From: Cetobacterium somerae ATCC BAA-474
GTDB lineage: Bacteria; Fusobacteriota; Fusobacteriia; Fusobacteriales; Fusobacteriaceae
Length of the DNA: 64,000 nt
Reading direction: 5' to 3'
Assembly: GCF_000479045.1 (NCBI RefSeq)
Contig: NZ_KI518071.1
Coordinates: 1-64,000 of the forward strand
Positions 1 through 8,657 of the stretch are shown one piece after another. The position numbers and the translations under genes were made by a program. A model generated the notes under the pieces. The model worked only from the letters and a program-made list of their open reading frames with translations, was not told the origin of the DNA and did not search any database. How positions within the stretch are numbered: the stretch's first letter is position 1; each line of letters begins with the position of its first letter.

Positions 1-1
1 A

Positions 2-391
2 AAAAATATTTATTTAAAATTAAATAAGATTTATGAAAAGAAAATTATTAAAAATAATGAAGAGAAATTTAAACTATTATATAACCTAGGGAAATTATCA
101 GAGTACTTTGAGAAAAAAAATGAAAGTAGAACTTTTTATATAGAGGCACTTATAATTGGAAAAGGAATAGAAGTTCCTCTTAAAGAAGTAATAGATATAA
201 TTAATAGATTATTTAAAATGTTTGAAAAAAGTGATTATTACTCTTTAATTAGTATAGAAAAAGAGTATTTAAGAATATTAGAAAGTTATGAGGATTTTAA
301 ACCTGTAATAAAACTTTTTGAGTATTATTATAAAAACTATCCTCATAAAATGGAAGAGAAATTTAATTTATTTGGAAACTATTTGGAGTAA
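2..391 (+). CDS. C-terminal part of a helical (possibly TPR-like) protein, 5' end outside window
   Basis: An open frame runs from the window edge to a TAA at 389-391, giving about 129 residues with no start visible. The fragment is rich in Lys, Glu, Ile and Tyr and looks all-helical. Pairs of amphipathic helices (for example around KLFEYYYKNYP near the end) resemble tetratricopeptide-type repeats, but no family is recognised with confidence. It ends 21 bases before the S1-domain gene, whose ribosome site lies in that gap, so the two are probably co-transcribed. Codon use matches the neighbours, which supports a real gene. Function unknown. Confidence 0.6.
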   Translation, partial: KNIYLKLNKIYEKKIIKNNEEKFKLLYNLGKLSEYFEKKNESRTFYIEALIIGKGIEVPLKEVIDIINRLFKMFEKSDYYSLISIEKEYLRILESYEDFKPVIKLFEYYYKNYPHKMEEKFNLFGNYLE

Positions 392-412
392 AATAGTAAG
401 GAGAAAGGTAAA

Positions 413-1258
413 ATGGTAAAAGTAGGAAAAAGACAAACAATGAAGATTAATAACTTCAGCAGCAAAGGAGCACATTTAGATGCAGGAACAGGAGACTCAA
501 AAGATAATATTCTTCTGCCTAACAATGAGTTAGAGGGTAAAGTTTTAGATATTGGTGATGAGCTAGATGTAATGATATATAGAGACTCGGAAGATAGATT
601 AACAGCAACTTTAAGAAAAACAGCTTTAACAGTTGGAACAATAGGAAAGCTGTATGTAACAGATACAAATGAAAAATTGGGAGCATTCTTAGATTGGGGA
701 CTAAAAAAAGAATTACTATTACCACATGCCCAAATGGTAGGAGAAGTTAAACCAGGAGATGAGGTTTTAGTTGGAATATATGAGGATAGTAAAGGAAGAC
801 TATCTGCGACAATGAAAATATATAGTTTTTTAATGCCAAATAAAGATTATCAAAAAAATGATTTTGTAGAAGGTACAGTATATAGAATTAATCCTGAAAT
901 TGGTGTTTTCGTAGCAGTGGACAATAGATATTTTGGATTAATTCCAAATAGTGAGTGTTTTAAAAAGTTCTATGTAGGTGAAGAGATTCAAGCTAGAGTT
1001 ATCAGAGTTAGAGAGGATGGAAAGTTAGACTTAGCAATGAGAGAGTTAGCTTTTGTTCAGATGGATAAAGATGCAGAAAGTATTTTAGGAAAAATGAAGA
1101 TATTAAAAACGCACTTTAGATTTAATGACGATAGTTCACCAGAAGCTATAAAAGAGTATTTTGGAATAAGTAAAAAAGCTTTTAAAAGAGCTATAGGAAA
1201 ACTTTTAAAAGAGGGAAAAATTGAAAAAACTGAAGAAGGATTCTTTAGATTAAAATAA
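413..1258 (+). CDS. cvfB: CvfB/YitL-like S1 RNA-binding protein
   Basis: This 281-residue protein resembles the CvfB (YitL) family, cytoplasmic RNA-binding proteins with several S1-type OB folds. Three OB-like segments are visible: residues about 1-60, about 70-130 (LGAFLDWGLKKELLLPHAQM, typical of the second S1 domain) and about 145-210 (GTVYRINPEIGVFVAVDNRY). They are followed by a winged-helix-like tail with KAFKRAIGKLLKEGKI. In other bacteria CvfB affects virulence-gene or RNA metabolism; the exact role here is unknown. The start has a good AAGGAGAAAGG site just upstream. It is followed 11 bases later by the iclR-like gene in the same direction. Confidence 0.85.
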   Translation: MVKVGKRQTMKINNFSSKGAHLDAGTGDSKDNILLPNNELEGKVLDIGDELDVMIYRDSEDRLTATLRKTALTVGTIGKLYVTDTNEKLGAFLDWGLKKELLLPHAQMVGEVKPGDEVLVGIYEDSKGRLSATMKIYSFLMPNKDYQKNDFVEGTVYRINPEIGVFVAVDNRYFGLIPNSECFKKFYVGEEIQARVIRVREDGKLDLAMRELAFVQMDKDAESILGKMKILKTHFRFNDDSSPEAIKEYFGISKKAFKRAIGKLLKEGKIEKTEEGFFRLK

Positions 1259-1269
1259 AAGGGGATTTT

Positions 1270-2034
1270 ATGGAAGGGAAAACTATACAATCTATCCAAA
1301 GAGCAATAGATATAATGAACTGTTTTAATGAAAATGTGCATGAACTTTCATTAAAAGAGATTAGTGAAAAAGTTGGTTTAAGTAAAAGTACTGCACATGG
1401 AATTGTATCAACACTTTTAAAAAACTCGTATTTAGAGCAAAATGAAAAAAATAGCAACTATTCATTAGGACCAGCCTTTATAGAAAAAAGCTTTATTGTA
1501 AATGAGGATGTTTTAATAAAGAATATTGGGCATAAATATTTAGTAAAGATATCAGAAGAGTTTTCAGTGACCGTGAATTTATTTTTATTTAAGAGAGAGC
1601 ATTTAAAATTAATTGATAGAGTACAATCTGACTCGATGTATTATACAATTAGTACATCGATAACTAAAATTCCTTTAAATGCATCAGCTTCTGGAAAGTT
1701 AGCATTAGCATATTCTAAAGATGTAAATATAGATAAAATATTTAGTAAAAATCTATTATATAAATATACAAATAGTACAATAATAGATAGAGAAACATTG
1801 ATAGAAGAGATTTATAAAATTAGAGAAGATGGATATTCTTTAGAGCGATCAGAGGTTGAATTAGGAATTTATTGTATATCGGTTCCAATTTTTAAAGTTA
1901 ATAATGTTTTTGTTGGAACAGCATCAATAATGGCAACAAGAGAAAAATTAATGAATATTTTACCTAAATTGGCACCAAAGATGGTTGCTATGAGTAAAAA
2001 AATATCGTTCGAATTAGGAGCACGAGAGGAGTGA
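1270..2034 (+). CDS. IclR-family transcriptional regulator
   Basis: A 254-residue regulator. The N-terminal winged helix-turn-helix (about residues 5-65) contains SLKEISEKVGLSKSTAHGIVSTL, the classic IclR pattern. The C-terminal effector-binding domain (about 80-250) has the family's LNASASGKLALAY and GYSLERSEVELGIYCISVPIF segments. IclR proteins bind a small metabolite and repress or activate nearby genes; the ligand here is not predictable. It sits directly upstream of glutamine synthetase glnN, and a 17-bp palindrome lies in the glnN promoter region, so glnN is a plausible but unproven target. Its stop codon overlaps the start of a terminator hairpin. The start is chosen on a GGGGATTTT site and full family length. 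Confidence 0.9.
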   Translation: MEGKTIQSIQRAIDIMNCFNENVHELSLKEISEKVGLSKSTAHGIVSTLLKNSYLEQNEKNSNYSLGPAFIEKSFIVNEDVLIKNIGHKYLVKISEEFSVTVNLFLFKREHLKLIDRVQSDSMYYTISTSITKIPLNASASGKLALAYSKDVNIDKIFSKNLLYKYTNSTIIDRETLIEEIYKIREDGYSLERSEVELGIYCISVPIFKVNNVFVGTASIMATREKLMNILPKLAPKMVAMSKKISFELGAREE

Positions 2035-2050
2035 AAACTCCTCTTTTTTA
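2025..2050 (+). terminator. Rho-independent terminator after the iclR-like gene
   Basis: A perfect 8-bp stem (AGAGGAGT, 2025-2032, with ACTCCTCT, 2037-2044) closed by a GAAA tetraloop is followed by TTTTTTA. The left arm overlaps the final codons of the regulator. It separates the regulator transcript from glnN. Confidence 0.85.
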
Positions 2051-2058
2051 TTTTCCTA

Positions 2059-2087
2059 TTGACAAAAAAATAAAAATGGTATATTGT
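2059..2087 (+). promoter_or_regulatory. Candidate sigma-70 promoter of glnN
   Basis: A perfect TTGACA (-35) at 2059-2064 is followed after 17 bases by TATTGT (2082-2087), or after 15 bases by TATATT (2080-2085). The -10 choice is uncertain. The region lies just after a terminator and about 65-90 bases upstream of the glnN start, and the -10 overlaps a palindrome. Confidence 0.65.
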
Positions 2088-2099
2088 TAATATAACAAT
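2083..2099. promoter_or_regulatory. Palindromic operator candidate upstream of glnN
   Basis: ATTGTTA-ATA-TAACAAT is a perfect inverted repeat (7-bp arms, 3-bp centre) overlapping the probable -10 and start of transcription. Its position suggests a repressor site. It partly resembles GlnR (TGTNA-N7-TNACA) and Rex (TTGTTAA-N4-TTAACAA) sites, but the central spacing fits neither. The adjacent IclR-type regulator is the closest candidate binder (inference). Confidence 0.55.
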
Positions 2100-2150
2100 T
2101 TTTTATTGAAGAATGACGTTCGACAATGTAGAACAAAAAAGGGAGGATTT

Positions 2151-4262
2151 ATGAACAACATGCTGGAAATTTTTGGACAATTTTGCTTTACAGAGGATAA
2201 ATTAAAAAGCAGAATACCAGAATCGTATTTTAAAGAGTTTAAAAAAGTTCAAAATGGAGAGAAAGAGTTATCTATAGAACTTGCTGACTCAATAGCAAAT
2301 GCAGTTAAAAATTGGGCTACTGAAAATGGAGCTACACATTTTACACATTGGTTTCAACCATTGACAGAATTGACTGCTGAAAAGCATGATTCGTTTATTT
2401 CTATGTCGTCTGATGGTACTTGTGTTTCGCAATTCTCTGGGAAGGAGCTTATAAAGGGTGAAGCTGATACATCATCATTTCCAAATGGAGGAGTTAGATC
2501 AACTTTTGAAGCAAGAGGATACACAGCGTGGGATTGTAAATCACCAATGTTTTTAAGAGGAGAGGGATTATCTAAATCATTATATATTCCAACAGCTTTT
2601 ATTGGATATAACCAGATGGCATTAGATAAAAAAGTACCTTTATTAAGATCAATAGACTTTATATCAGAGCAAGCACTAAGATTAAAAAAGATACTAGACC
2701 CTAAATCAAATGTAACGTCAATAACAAACACTCTAGGATTAGAGCAAGAGTATTTTTTAATAGAGAAGAAATTTTGGGAAAAACGTCAAGATTTAATGCT
2801 TTCAGGTAGAACAATATTTGGATCTTTACCACCAAAAGGTCAAGAGTTAAATGATCATTACTACGGAAGTATAAAAGAAAAAGTTGAAAAAGTGATGAAT
2901 GAGATAGATACGGAATTATGGAAAATAGGGATAATGGCAAAAACAAAACATAATGAAGTAGCTCCTAATCAGTTTGAGATTGCATTGATGTTTACAACAG
3001 CAAATGTAGCTGTTGATCAGAATCAATTGACTATGGATATAATAAAAAAGGTTGCAGATAGACATAAATTAAGTGCATTATTACATGAGAAACCATTTAA
3101 AGGAGTTAATGGTTCTGGAAAACATTGCAACTGGTCATTATCAACAAATTTGGGAGAAAACTTATTAGATCCATCTTCTTTATCAAAAAATAATCTTCAG
3201 TTTTTAGTATTTTTAACAGCAGTTTTAGAGGGAATTGATAGATATGAAGATGTCTTGAGAGCTTCTTGTGCGACTCCTGGAAATGACCATAGATTAGGTG
3301 GACACGAAGCACCTCCTGCAATAATTTCGGTTTTCATAGGGGAAGAGTTAGAAGAAATATTAAAAAATATAGGAAAAATAGTTCCTGTAAACGAAGCACA
3401 AGAAAATATGGAGTTTGGTGTAAAAAACTTTACAAAAATACCAAAAGATATATCAGATAGAAATAGAACATCACCTTTTGCATTTACAGGAAATAAATTT
3501 GAGTTTAGAATGCCAGGTTCAAGTGCATCGGCATCGACACCAACATTTATAATAAATACAATTATTGGAACTATAATAAAAGAGTATGCCGATTATTTAG
3601 AAGGAAGAGATTCTAAGAATTTAAAAAAGGATATAATCGAACTTATAAAAGATAGATACGAAAAGCATAAAAGAATTATATTCAATGGAAATGGTTATGA
3701 TGAGAGTTGGAAAATTGAAGCAGAAAAAAGAGGGTTAAAAAATTTAAAAAATACACTAGAAGGATTGAGAATATATAAACAAGAAAATATAGTAGAGTTA
3801 TTTAAAAATGCCAAGGTATTATCACCAGAAGAGCTAGAGGCAAGATATATGGTTTATTGTGAGCGTTATATTAAACAAGTTAATATCGAAGGAAGCTCAA
3901 TGGTTAGAATAGCTAGAAATGAGATATATCCAGCTTTAATGGAGTATGCAGCTAAGATATCAAATAGTATCTTGTCATTAAGAGAAGTTTTAGGAGATGA
4001 TGAGTTCTTAGTGGCTGATAAAGCTCATTTAGTAAAACTATTAGCTGGAAAAAATCGTTTGAAAGATTATTTAGCTCAATTAGAGTCACAACTTGTAGTA
4101 GCTAATGAAATTGAAGATTTATATGAAAAAGTAGTTTATTTAAATAAAGAAATAATTCCTTTGCTTAAATGTCTAAGAGATATTATTGATTTACTAGAGC
4201 ATCAAGTTGAAAAGAAAGTTTGGCCTGTACCAACTTACGAAGATATGCTATTTAAATTATAA
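2151..4262 (+). CDS. glnN: Type III glutamine synthetase
   Basis: Glutamine synthetase catalyses ATP-dependent amidation of glutamate with ammonium, the main ammonia-assimilation step. The length (703 residues from the chosen start) matches type III enzymes, which are much longer than type I (about 450). Recognisable blocks include GLEQEYFLIEKKFW, KHNEVAPNQFEIA, NGSGKHCNWSLSTN, GNDHRLGGHEAPPAI and FRMPGSSASASTPTF, covering the glutamate, ATP and metal sites. The start at 2151 follows a GGGAGGATTT ribosome site; an in-frame TTG at 2106 would add 15 unlikely residues. The gene has its own promoter and terminator, with a palindrome near the -10 and an IclR regulator upstream. Confidence 0.97.
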   Translation: MNNMLEIFGQFCFTEDKLKSRIPESYFKEFKKVQNGEKELSIELADSIANAVKNWATENGATHFTHWFQPLTELTAEKHDSFISMSSDGTCVSQFSGKELIKGEADTSSFPNGGVRSTFEARGYTAWDCKSPMFLRGEGLSKSLYIPTAFIGYNQMALDKKVPLLRSIDFISEQALRLKKILDPKSNVTSITNTLGLEQEYFLIEKKFWEKRQDLMLSGRTIFGSLPPKGQELNDHYYGSIKEKVEKVMNEIDTELWKIGIMAKTKHNEVAPNQFEIALMFTTANVAVDQNQLTMDIIKKVADRHKLSALLHEKPFKGVNGSGKHCNWSLSTNLGENLLDPSSLSKNNLQFLVFLTAVLEGIDRYEDVLRASCATPGNDHRLGGHEAPPAIISVFIGEELEEILKNIGKIVPVNEAQENMEFGVKNFTKIPKDISDRNRTSPFAFTGNKFEFRMPGSSASASTPTFIINTIIGTIIKEYADYLEGRDSKNLKKDIIELIKDRYEKHKRIIFNGNGYDESWKIEAEKRGLKNLKNTLEGLRIYKQENIVELFKNAKVLSPEELEARYMVYCERYIKQVNIEGSSMVRIARNEIYPALMEYAAKISNSILSLREVLGDDEFLVADKAHLVKLLAGKNRLKDYLAQLESQLVVANEIEDLYEKVVYLNKEIIPLLKCLRDIIDLLEHQVEKKVWPVPTYEDMLFKL

Positions 4263-4270
4263 TAAATAGA

Positions 4271-4300
4271 AAAGTCAGAGTTTTACTCTGACTTTTTTTA
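4271..4300. terminator. Bidirectional terminator between glnN and the trxB-like gene
   Basis: An 11-bp stem (AAAGTCAGAGT, 4271-4281, with ACTCTGACTTT, 4285-4295) and a TTT loop are followed by a T-run on the plus strand. On the minus strand the complementary A-rich flank gives a shorter U tract. It lies between two convergent genes. Confidence 0.85.
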
Positions 4301-5242
4301 ACTATATTGTGCTTTTAAATTATGTTTCTTTAAAACATGTTTAATCGCTTCTAAGGCAGCAATTGTACCATCTGATGTAGCTGTAGTAACTTGTCTAATG
4401 TGTTTAGATCTAACGTCTCCAGCAGCATATATTCCTTCAATAGATGTATGCATAGCTTCATTAGTAATAATATAACCTTGCTCATCTAGAGATGCCACTT
4501 CACCATAAAGTTCTTTAAGTGATTTTGTTCCTAAGTATAAGAAAGCAAACTGAGTAGGATAAGTTTCATGAGTACCATTGATTTTAACAATAACCTCTTC
4601 AACAAATTCATCTCCCTTAATTTCAACTAGTTCACTTGAATAATACATTTTAACTTTTTCGTTGGCTTTTAATGTTTCCATAAGAGCTTTATCGCAACTA
4701 TCATCACAGTTATCAGTTATAAACATATGAATCTCTTTTGAATACTTTGTTAAAAATAGAGCTTCTTCAGCAATTTCTTTACCTTTTCCAAAAAGAGAAA
4801 CAGTCATATTTCTTGTAAAAGCGCCATCACAAGTTGCACAGTAAGAAACTCCTTTTCCTAGATACTTTTCTTCTCCAGGAAGTTTTTTAGATCCATTTTT
4901 TGCCCATCCACTTGCAATTATAACAGTTTTTCCTAGGAAATTTTCAATATCTGTTTTTACAATTTTATGCTCTCCAAATAAATCAAATGCTAAAAATGTA
5001 GCATTAACAAATTCAACATTGTATTTAAGTGTTTGCTCTTTCATTAGAGTATAGATATCTTTTCCAGTAGGTGATCCTAAAATACCAGGATAGTTTTCTA
5101 TTTTATGGGCCATAAGAAGACTTCCAGTATTTGGCTTCTCAATAACTAAAACTGAAAGATTAGATCTTCCAGCATAAAGTGCTGCAGTTAGACCAGCTGG
5201 TCCAGCACCGATAATAACAACATCATAAACTTTGTTTTCCAT
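4298..5242 (-). CDS. Thioredoxin-reductase-like flavoprotein without usual NADPH motifs
   Basis: A 314-residue member of the thioredoxin reductase fold. It has an N-terminal FAD Rossmann motif (GAGPAG, residues 12-17), a redox-active CATC disulfide (135-138) and the C-terminal FAD motif (YAAGDVRSKHIRQ). In ordinary NADPH-dependent TrxB the second nucleotide fold carries GxGxxA and HRRxxxR. Here the corresponding segments read GKGKEI (152-157) and HMFITDN (172-178), so the NADPH 2'-phosphate-binding arginines are missing. It may use another donor, as described for ferredoxin-dependent flavin thioredoxin reductases (FFTR) of clostridia; that is inference. It lies 11 bases after the MBL-fold gene. 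The start follows AGGAGGAATTA. Confidence 0.88.
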   Translation of the reverse strand: MENKVYDVVIIGAGPAGLTAALYAGRSNLSVLVIEKPNTGSLLMAHKIENYPGILGSPTGKDIYTLMKEQTLKYNVEFVNATFLAFDLFGEHKIVKTDIENFLGKTVIIASGWAKNGSKKLPGEEKYLGKGVSYCATCDGAFTRNMTVSLFGKGKEIAEEALFLTKYSKEIHMFITDNCDDSCDKALMETLKANEKVKMYYSSELVEIKGDEFVEEVIVKINGTHETYPTQFAFLYLGTKSLKELYGEVASLDEQGYIITNEAMHTSIEGIYAAGDVRSKHIRQVTTATSDGTIAALEAIKHVLKKHNLKAQYS

Positions 5243-5253
5243 ATTAATTCCTC

Positions 5254-5880
5254 CTAAAACATTCCTTGGGATTTTAATACTCTTTTTTCCTCGCCTAAAA
5301 TAGTAGGTTCAGTATGGGCGCTATACACTATAGTATCTTCTGGATAAGTTTCACAAATCTTTTTTAAACTTCTTTGTAATTGTGATAAGTTACCAGTAGG
5401 TAAATCATATCTACCATAACTTCTTCTGAATAGTGTATCCCCAGAAATCATAAAATTAGACTCTTTGTTATAAAAACATTTAGAACCAATTGTATGACCA
5501 GGAGTATCAATAACTTCAAAACCAAAAATAGAATCTCCCTCTTTTATAGGAGTAAAATCACCTGTATATGCAAAGTCATATCCTTGAATAGCATAAGATA
5601 AGTTTAAGGATGCATCAGTTAAAAATTTCTCTTCCTCTTTTCCAATATAAATGTGAACATTAGGAAAAAGATGTTTTATTTCATTTATTCCGCCAATATG
5701 ATCACCATGACCATGAGTAAGAATAACATTTTTTAGAGTTAAATTGTGATCTTTTATAAAAGATACAATATTTTCTAATCTAGAATCACTACAATCAAAA
5801 AGAGAAGCTTCGTTGTTGTCATTCCAAACCAAATAGCAGTTCGTCATATAGCTTCCCAAAGGAAAGGCTTTAATTTTCAT
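5254..5880 (-). CDS. MBL-fold metallo-hydrolase (glyoxalase II-like)
   Basis: A 208-residue metallo-beta-lactamase-fold hydrolase. The metal site motif HGHGDH follows ILT, and later ligands are visible in the DTPGH and SGDTLF segments and a C-terminal SAHTEPT. Small bacterial proteins of this type hydrolyse thioesters such as S-lactoylglutathione analogues, but many are of unknown substrate; glutathione-specific residues were not assessed. The start is placed at 5880 because a perfect GGAGGT (5888-5893 complement) precedes it; an upstream in-frame ATG at 5910 lacks such a site. It is followed 11 bases later by the thioredoxin-reductase-like gene, which suggests an operon linked to thiol chemistry. 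Confidence 0.88.
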   Translation of the reverse strand: MKIKAFPLGSYMTNCYLVWNDNNEASLFDCSDSRLENIVSFIKDHNLTLKNVILTHGHGDHIGGINEIKHLFPNVHIYIGKEEEKFLTDASLNLSYAIQGYDFAYTGDFTPIKEGDSIFGFEVIDTPGHTIGSKCFYNKESNFMISGDTLFRRSYGRYDLPTGNLSQLQRSLKKICETYPEDTIVYSAHTEPTILGEEKRVLKSQGMF

Positions 5881-5949
5881 TAAAAATACCTCCAATATAT
5901 TCTTTTTCATAATTATACATTATTTTAGTATTTTTTTCCATGAAAATAT

Positions 5950-7044
5950 TTATAAAAACATCTTTAAAACTTCTTTTACCATCTCAATACGTTTTTCAAT
6001 AGATGAGATAACTAAATATTCAGAAGCTTCATGAGAGTTTCCACCAACAGGTCCTACTCCGTCAAGAACTCCAACTCCGAGAATTCCTAAAAAATTAGCA
6101 TCAGATCCACCACCAGTTTTTTCCCAATTAGAATCAATTTTTAATTGTTTTTTAACTATTTCAAATTTATCTAAAAGTTCCTTTGATAAAGGATTAAGAA
6201 CTAAAGGAGGTCGATAACCAATCTCTTTTATTTCAACATTAATACCTTCAACATATGGATTTTCTTTTAATCTATTTAAGGTTTTTTCTATATTTTCAAA
6301 ATGATTTATATCATGTGATCGCCCTTCAAATTTTATAATAGCTTTATCAGGTATTGTATTTACTCCAAATCCACCATTAATAATTCCAACGTTAATAGAG
6401 TTCCCTAATTCTAAATTTTGTAATTTTGAAATCTCTAAAACCCAATGAGATGCTTCAACAATAGCATTTATACCATTTTGAGGAGCTATTCCAGCATGAG
6501 CAGCTTTTCCATTAAAAGTAATTTCATACTTAATTAGCCCTTTTCTTTCTGAAACCATATTTCCATTTTTTCTAGCGGGTTCAAAAACTAGAGCATATTT
6601 TGTTTTTTTTCCCATTTCTGTAATTAATTCTCTAGATATTAAAGAGCTAATTTCCTCATCTGTATTTATTATTATACATATATTTAAAGAGCTATCTTTA
6701 AATTCTTTTGCAACCTCATACATAGATAAAAGTCCTGATTTCATATCATAAACTCCAGGCCCAGTTGCGATATCACCCTCTATTTTAAATGGTCTTTGAG
6801 CTGCAGTTCCTTCAGGAAATACAGTGTCATTGTGACCTATAAAAAGAAAATCAAAATTATCAACATCTCTATTTTTAATAACAAGAACAGGATTTATTCC
6901 ATTAAGTTCATGATATTCAACAATCCAATCTTTATAAAGTTTTTGAAAAAAATTAGTTACAAATTGTAAACCCTCTGGAGTATTGCTTCCACAGTCTACA
7001 TTAACAAGTATTTCTAAATTTTTTAAATAAGTATTTAAATCCAT
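5950..7044 (-). CDS. M20 family metallopeptidase (glutamate carboxypeptidase-like)
   Basis: A 364-residue zinc peptidase of the M20A/carboxypeptidase G2-like group. Metal and catalytic segments visible: FIGHNDTVFPEG (His and catalytic Asp), GPGVYDMKSGLLSM (bridging Asp), NTDEEISS (catalytic Glu-Glu), FEPARKNG and a C-terminal GGNSHEASEY (His ligand). A dimerisation domain lies at about residues 175-285, including KAAHAGIAPQNGINA. Such enzymes cleave C-terminal glutamate-type residues or deacylate amino acids; the substrate is not predictable here. It lies 23 bases downstream of the dcuC-like gene on the same strand, so it is probably co-transcribed, which would fit provision or uptake of dicarboxylic compounds (inference). 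Confidence 0.88.
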   Translation of the reverse strand: MDLNTYLKNLEILVNVDCGSNTPEGLQFVTNFFQKLYKDWIVEYHELNGINPVLVIKNRDVDNFDFLFIGHNDTVFPEGTAAQRPFKIEGDIATGPGVYDMKSGLLSMYEVAKEFKDSSLNICIIINTDEEISSLISRELITEMGKKTKYALVFEPARKNGNMVSERKGLIKYEITFNGKAAHAGIAPQNGINAIVEASHWVLEISKLQNLELGNSINVGIINGGFGVNTIPDKAIIKFEGRSHDINHFENIEKTLNRLKENPYVEGINVEIKEIGYRPPLVLNPLSKELLDKFEIVKKQLKIDSNWEKTGGGSDANFLGILGVGVLDGVGPVGGNSHEASEYLVISSIEKRIEMVKEVLKMFL

Positions 7045-7067
7045 AAAAATCCTCCTTAAATTTTATA

Positions 7068-8432
7068 TTAACCAAATAAAACCATGTTAGAGATGAGAAG
7101 TACAACAAGTCCAACTAACATAGGAAGAAAAGTTCTTCTAACAACTAAAAATGGAGAAACACCTGAAATACCACAAACAGCAACAATAACCGCAGTAATA
7201 GGTGAAACACTTCTTGCAATACCAGACGCAAGTTGCATAGGCATGGCAATAACAACAGGGTCAATATTAACAGATGCTGCAACAGTTGGTGCTAAAGCAG
7301 CAAAGGCAAAGAATGGAGCATTTCCAGAACCCATAATAACAGACGAAGCTGAAATAACCGCCGTCATAACTAAAATCATAGGTTGAACACCTAAGCCAGC
7401 ATTTTTAGTCCAATCAATAATACTATTAATAACTCCAACTTTAGTTAAACCATAAGCAAAAAATTGACCAGCAACTATTAGAGTTATAACTGCAGCAAAT
7501 TGTGAACCCATAGAGTTGAAAATTATTTTTAATTCACTAATAGTATTTTTAAAGGTTTTTTTTCTGATTCCTTCAATAACCATACTAACGGTAACGCTTA
7601 AGAGCATAGCAACTTCAACATTCATTTTTATTGAACTTTTGAAAAGAGAGCTAAATGCTAAAATAACAACAAGTGGGATTATGGGAAAAATAGCATAGAA
7701 ATTAGGAACATTACTATCCTCTTCATCTATAGAGCTTTTAGTTTTTACTCCAAAATCATCATAAGTTGAATTTTTATCTCCAATTTTTTGTACGAAATAA
7801 TGCGTTATTGCAATTGCAATTATAACAAAAATAGCAACAGGAAGTTGGTATTTAACAAAATAAAGAGCAGCATCTAAATTTGCTGTTTTAGCAGCCAGAA
7901 CAGAATTTCCAGATGCAGGCCCCAAATCTAAGCAAGCAGTAGTTCCAATAACAGCTGTTGCAGAAAGTGGACTAGCACCAAGAGAAACAAGAATAGGATA
8001 AACAGTAACCATTAATAAAACTCCTAAACCAGAAGCACTCGGAATAAAAATATTTAAAATTTGTCCAAGAATATAAGTAAGGGCTAGAACTAAATATGGT
8101 GAATTTAATTTTTTCATAGGTTTAGTTGTGATTTTAACTAGTGCTTTACTGGCTCCAATATGATCCATATATTTAGCAAATCCTCCAACAACCATAATAG
8201 TTAAACCAAGACCAGCAGTAGTTTTAGAAAAAGTATCTTTTAAATATTGAAAAATATCTAAAAAATTAGATCCTATTGAAGCTTTCTCATTAAGAATAGG
8301 AGTATCTTTTAAAAGAATAGCAGTACAAAGTAATAAAAAACCAGCTACAAATAAAACTCCTTGTGGATAAAACTTTTTTACAATAAAGTAACCGACAAAA
8401 AAAATAATAAAAAGTGTGATGAAAAAAATCAT
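7068..8432 (-). CDS. dcuC: Anaerobic C4-dicarboxylate carrier, DcuC family
   Basis: A strongly hydrophobic protein of 454 residues with 10-12 predicted membrane segments. The DcuC family exchanges or exports C4-dicarboxylates such as fumarate and succinate across the inner membrane during anaerobic growth. Family-like stretches include GGFAKYMDHIGASKALV, IFIPSASGLGVLLM, CLDLGPASGNSVLAAK and MGSGNAPFFAFAALAP. The start at 8432 has a GGAGGAAACTACTCA leader; a longer in-frame start at 8480 would add 16 charged residues. It is transcribed divergently from the Hdr-Flx-fumarate reductase operon from a perfect consensus promoter, which suggests that it supplies fumarate or exports succinate for that system. 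Confidence 0.9.
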   Translation of the reverse strand: MIFFITLFIIFFVGYFIVKKFYPQGVLFVAGFLLLCTAILLKDTPILNEKASIGSNFLDIFQYLKDTFSKTTAGLGLTIMVVGGFAKYMDHIGASKALVKITTKPMKKLNSPYLVLALTYILGQILNIFIPSASGLGVLLMVTVYPILVSLGASPLSATAVIGTTACLDLGPASGNSVLAAKTANLDAALYFVKYQLPVAIFVIIAIAITHYFVQKIGDKNSTYDDFGVKTKSSIDEEDSNVPNFYAIFPIIPLVVILAFSSLFKSSIKMNVEVAMLLSVTVSMVIEGIRKKTFKNTISELKIIFNSMGSQFAAVITLIVAGQFFAYGLTKVGVINSIIDWTKNAGLGVQPMILVMTAVISASSVIMGSGNAPFFAFAALAPTVAASVNIDPVVIAMPMQLASGIARSVSPITAVIVAVCGISGVSPFLVVRRTFLPMLVGLVVLLISNMVLFG

Positions 8433-8530
8433 TGAGTAGTTTCCTCCTTCGATATTTGAAAGTCTAAATTTTTTTAACAAAAGTGTATAAAAATAGTGTT
8501 GTTAAAATAATTTAAGAACATTTTTCACTA

Positions 8531-8559
8531 ATTATACATACTTTAATTAGAGGTGTCAA
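8531..8559 (-). promoter_or_regulatory. Consensus sigma-70 promoter of dcuC
   Basis: Read on the minus strand: TTGACA (8559-8554), a 17-base spacer, then TATAAT (8536-8531). All twelve consensus positions match. The predicted start lies about 90 nt before the dcuC start codon. Confidence 0.85.
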
Positions 8560-8657
8560 TAAATGAAAAATATATATTATAAATGGTAATTATTTACCGC
8601 TAATTAATCAACTTTTGGTTAAGTTTTTATAAAAAGCTAAAAAATAAAAAAAAACAG

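Noticed and set aside
2083-2099. Calling the glnN palindrome a GlnR or Rex site
   Set aside because: The centre is 3 bases, whereas GlnR sites need 7 and Rex sites 4 with longer arms. Kept only as an unassigned operator.
2106-2150. TTG start of glnN at 2106
   Set aside because: The ATG at 2151 has a GGGAGGATTT site and the family-like N-terminus; the TTG would begin about at the transcript start.
2354-2731. Minus-strand open frame of 125 codons inside glnN
   Set aside because: Shadow of the highly conserved glnN coding sequence; no ribosome site.
7084-7386. Plus-strand open frame of 100 codons opposite dcuC
   Set aside because: It is the antisense of a membrane protein gene with strong family similarity; it lacks a ribosome site and resembles no family.
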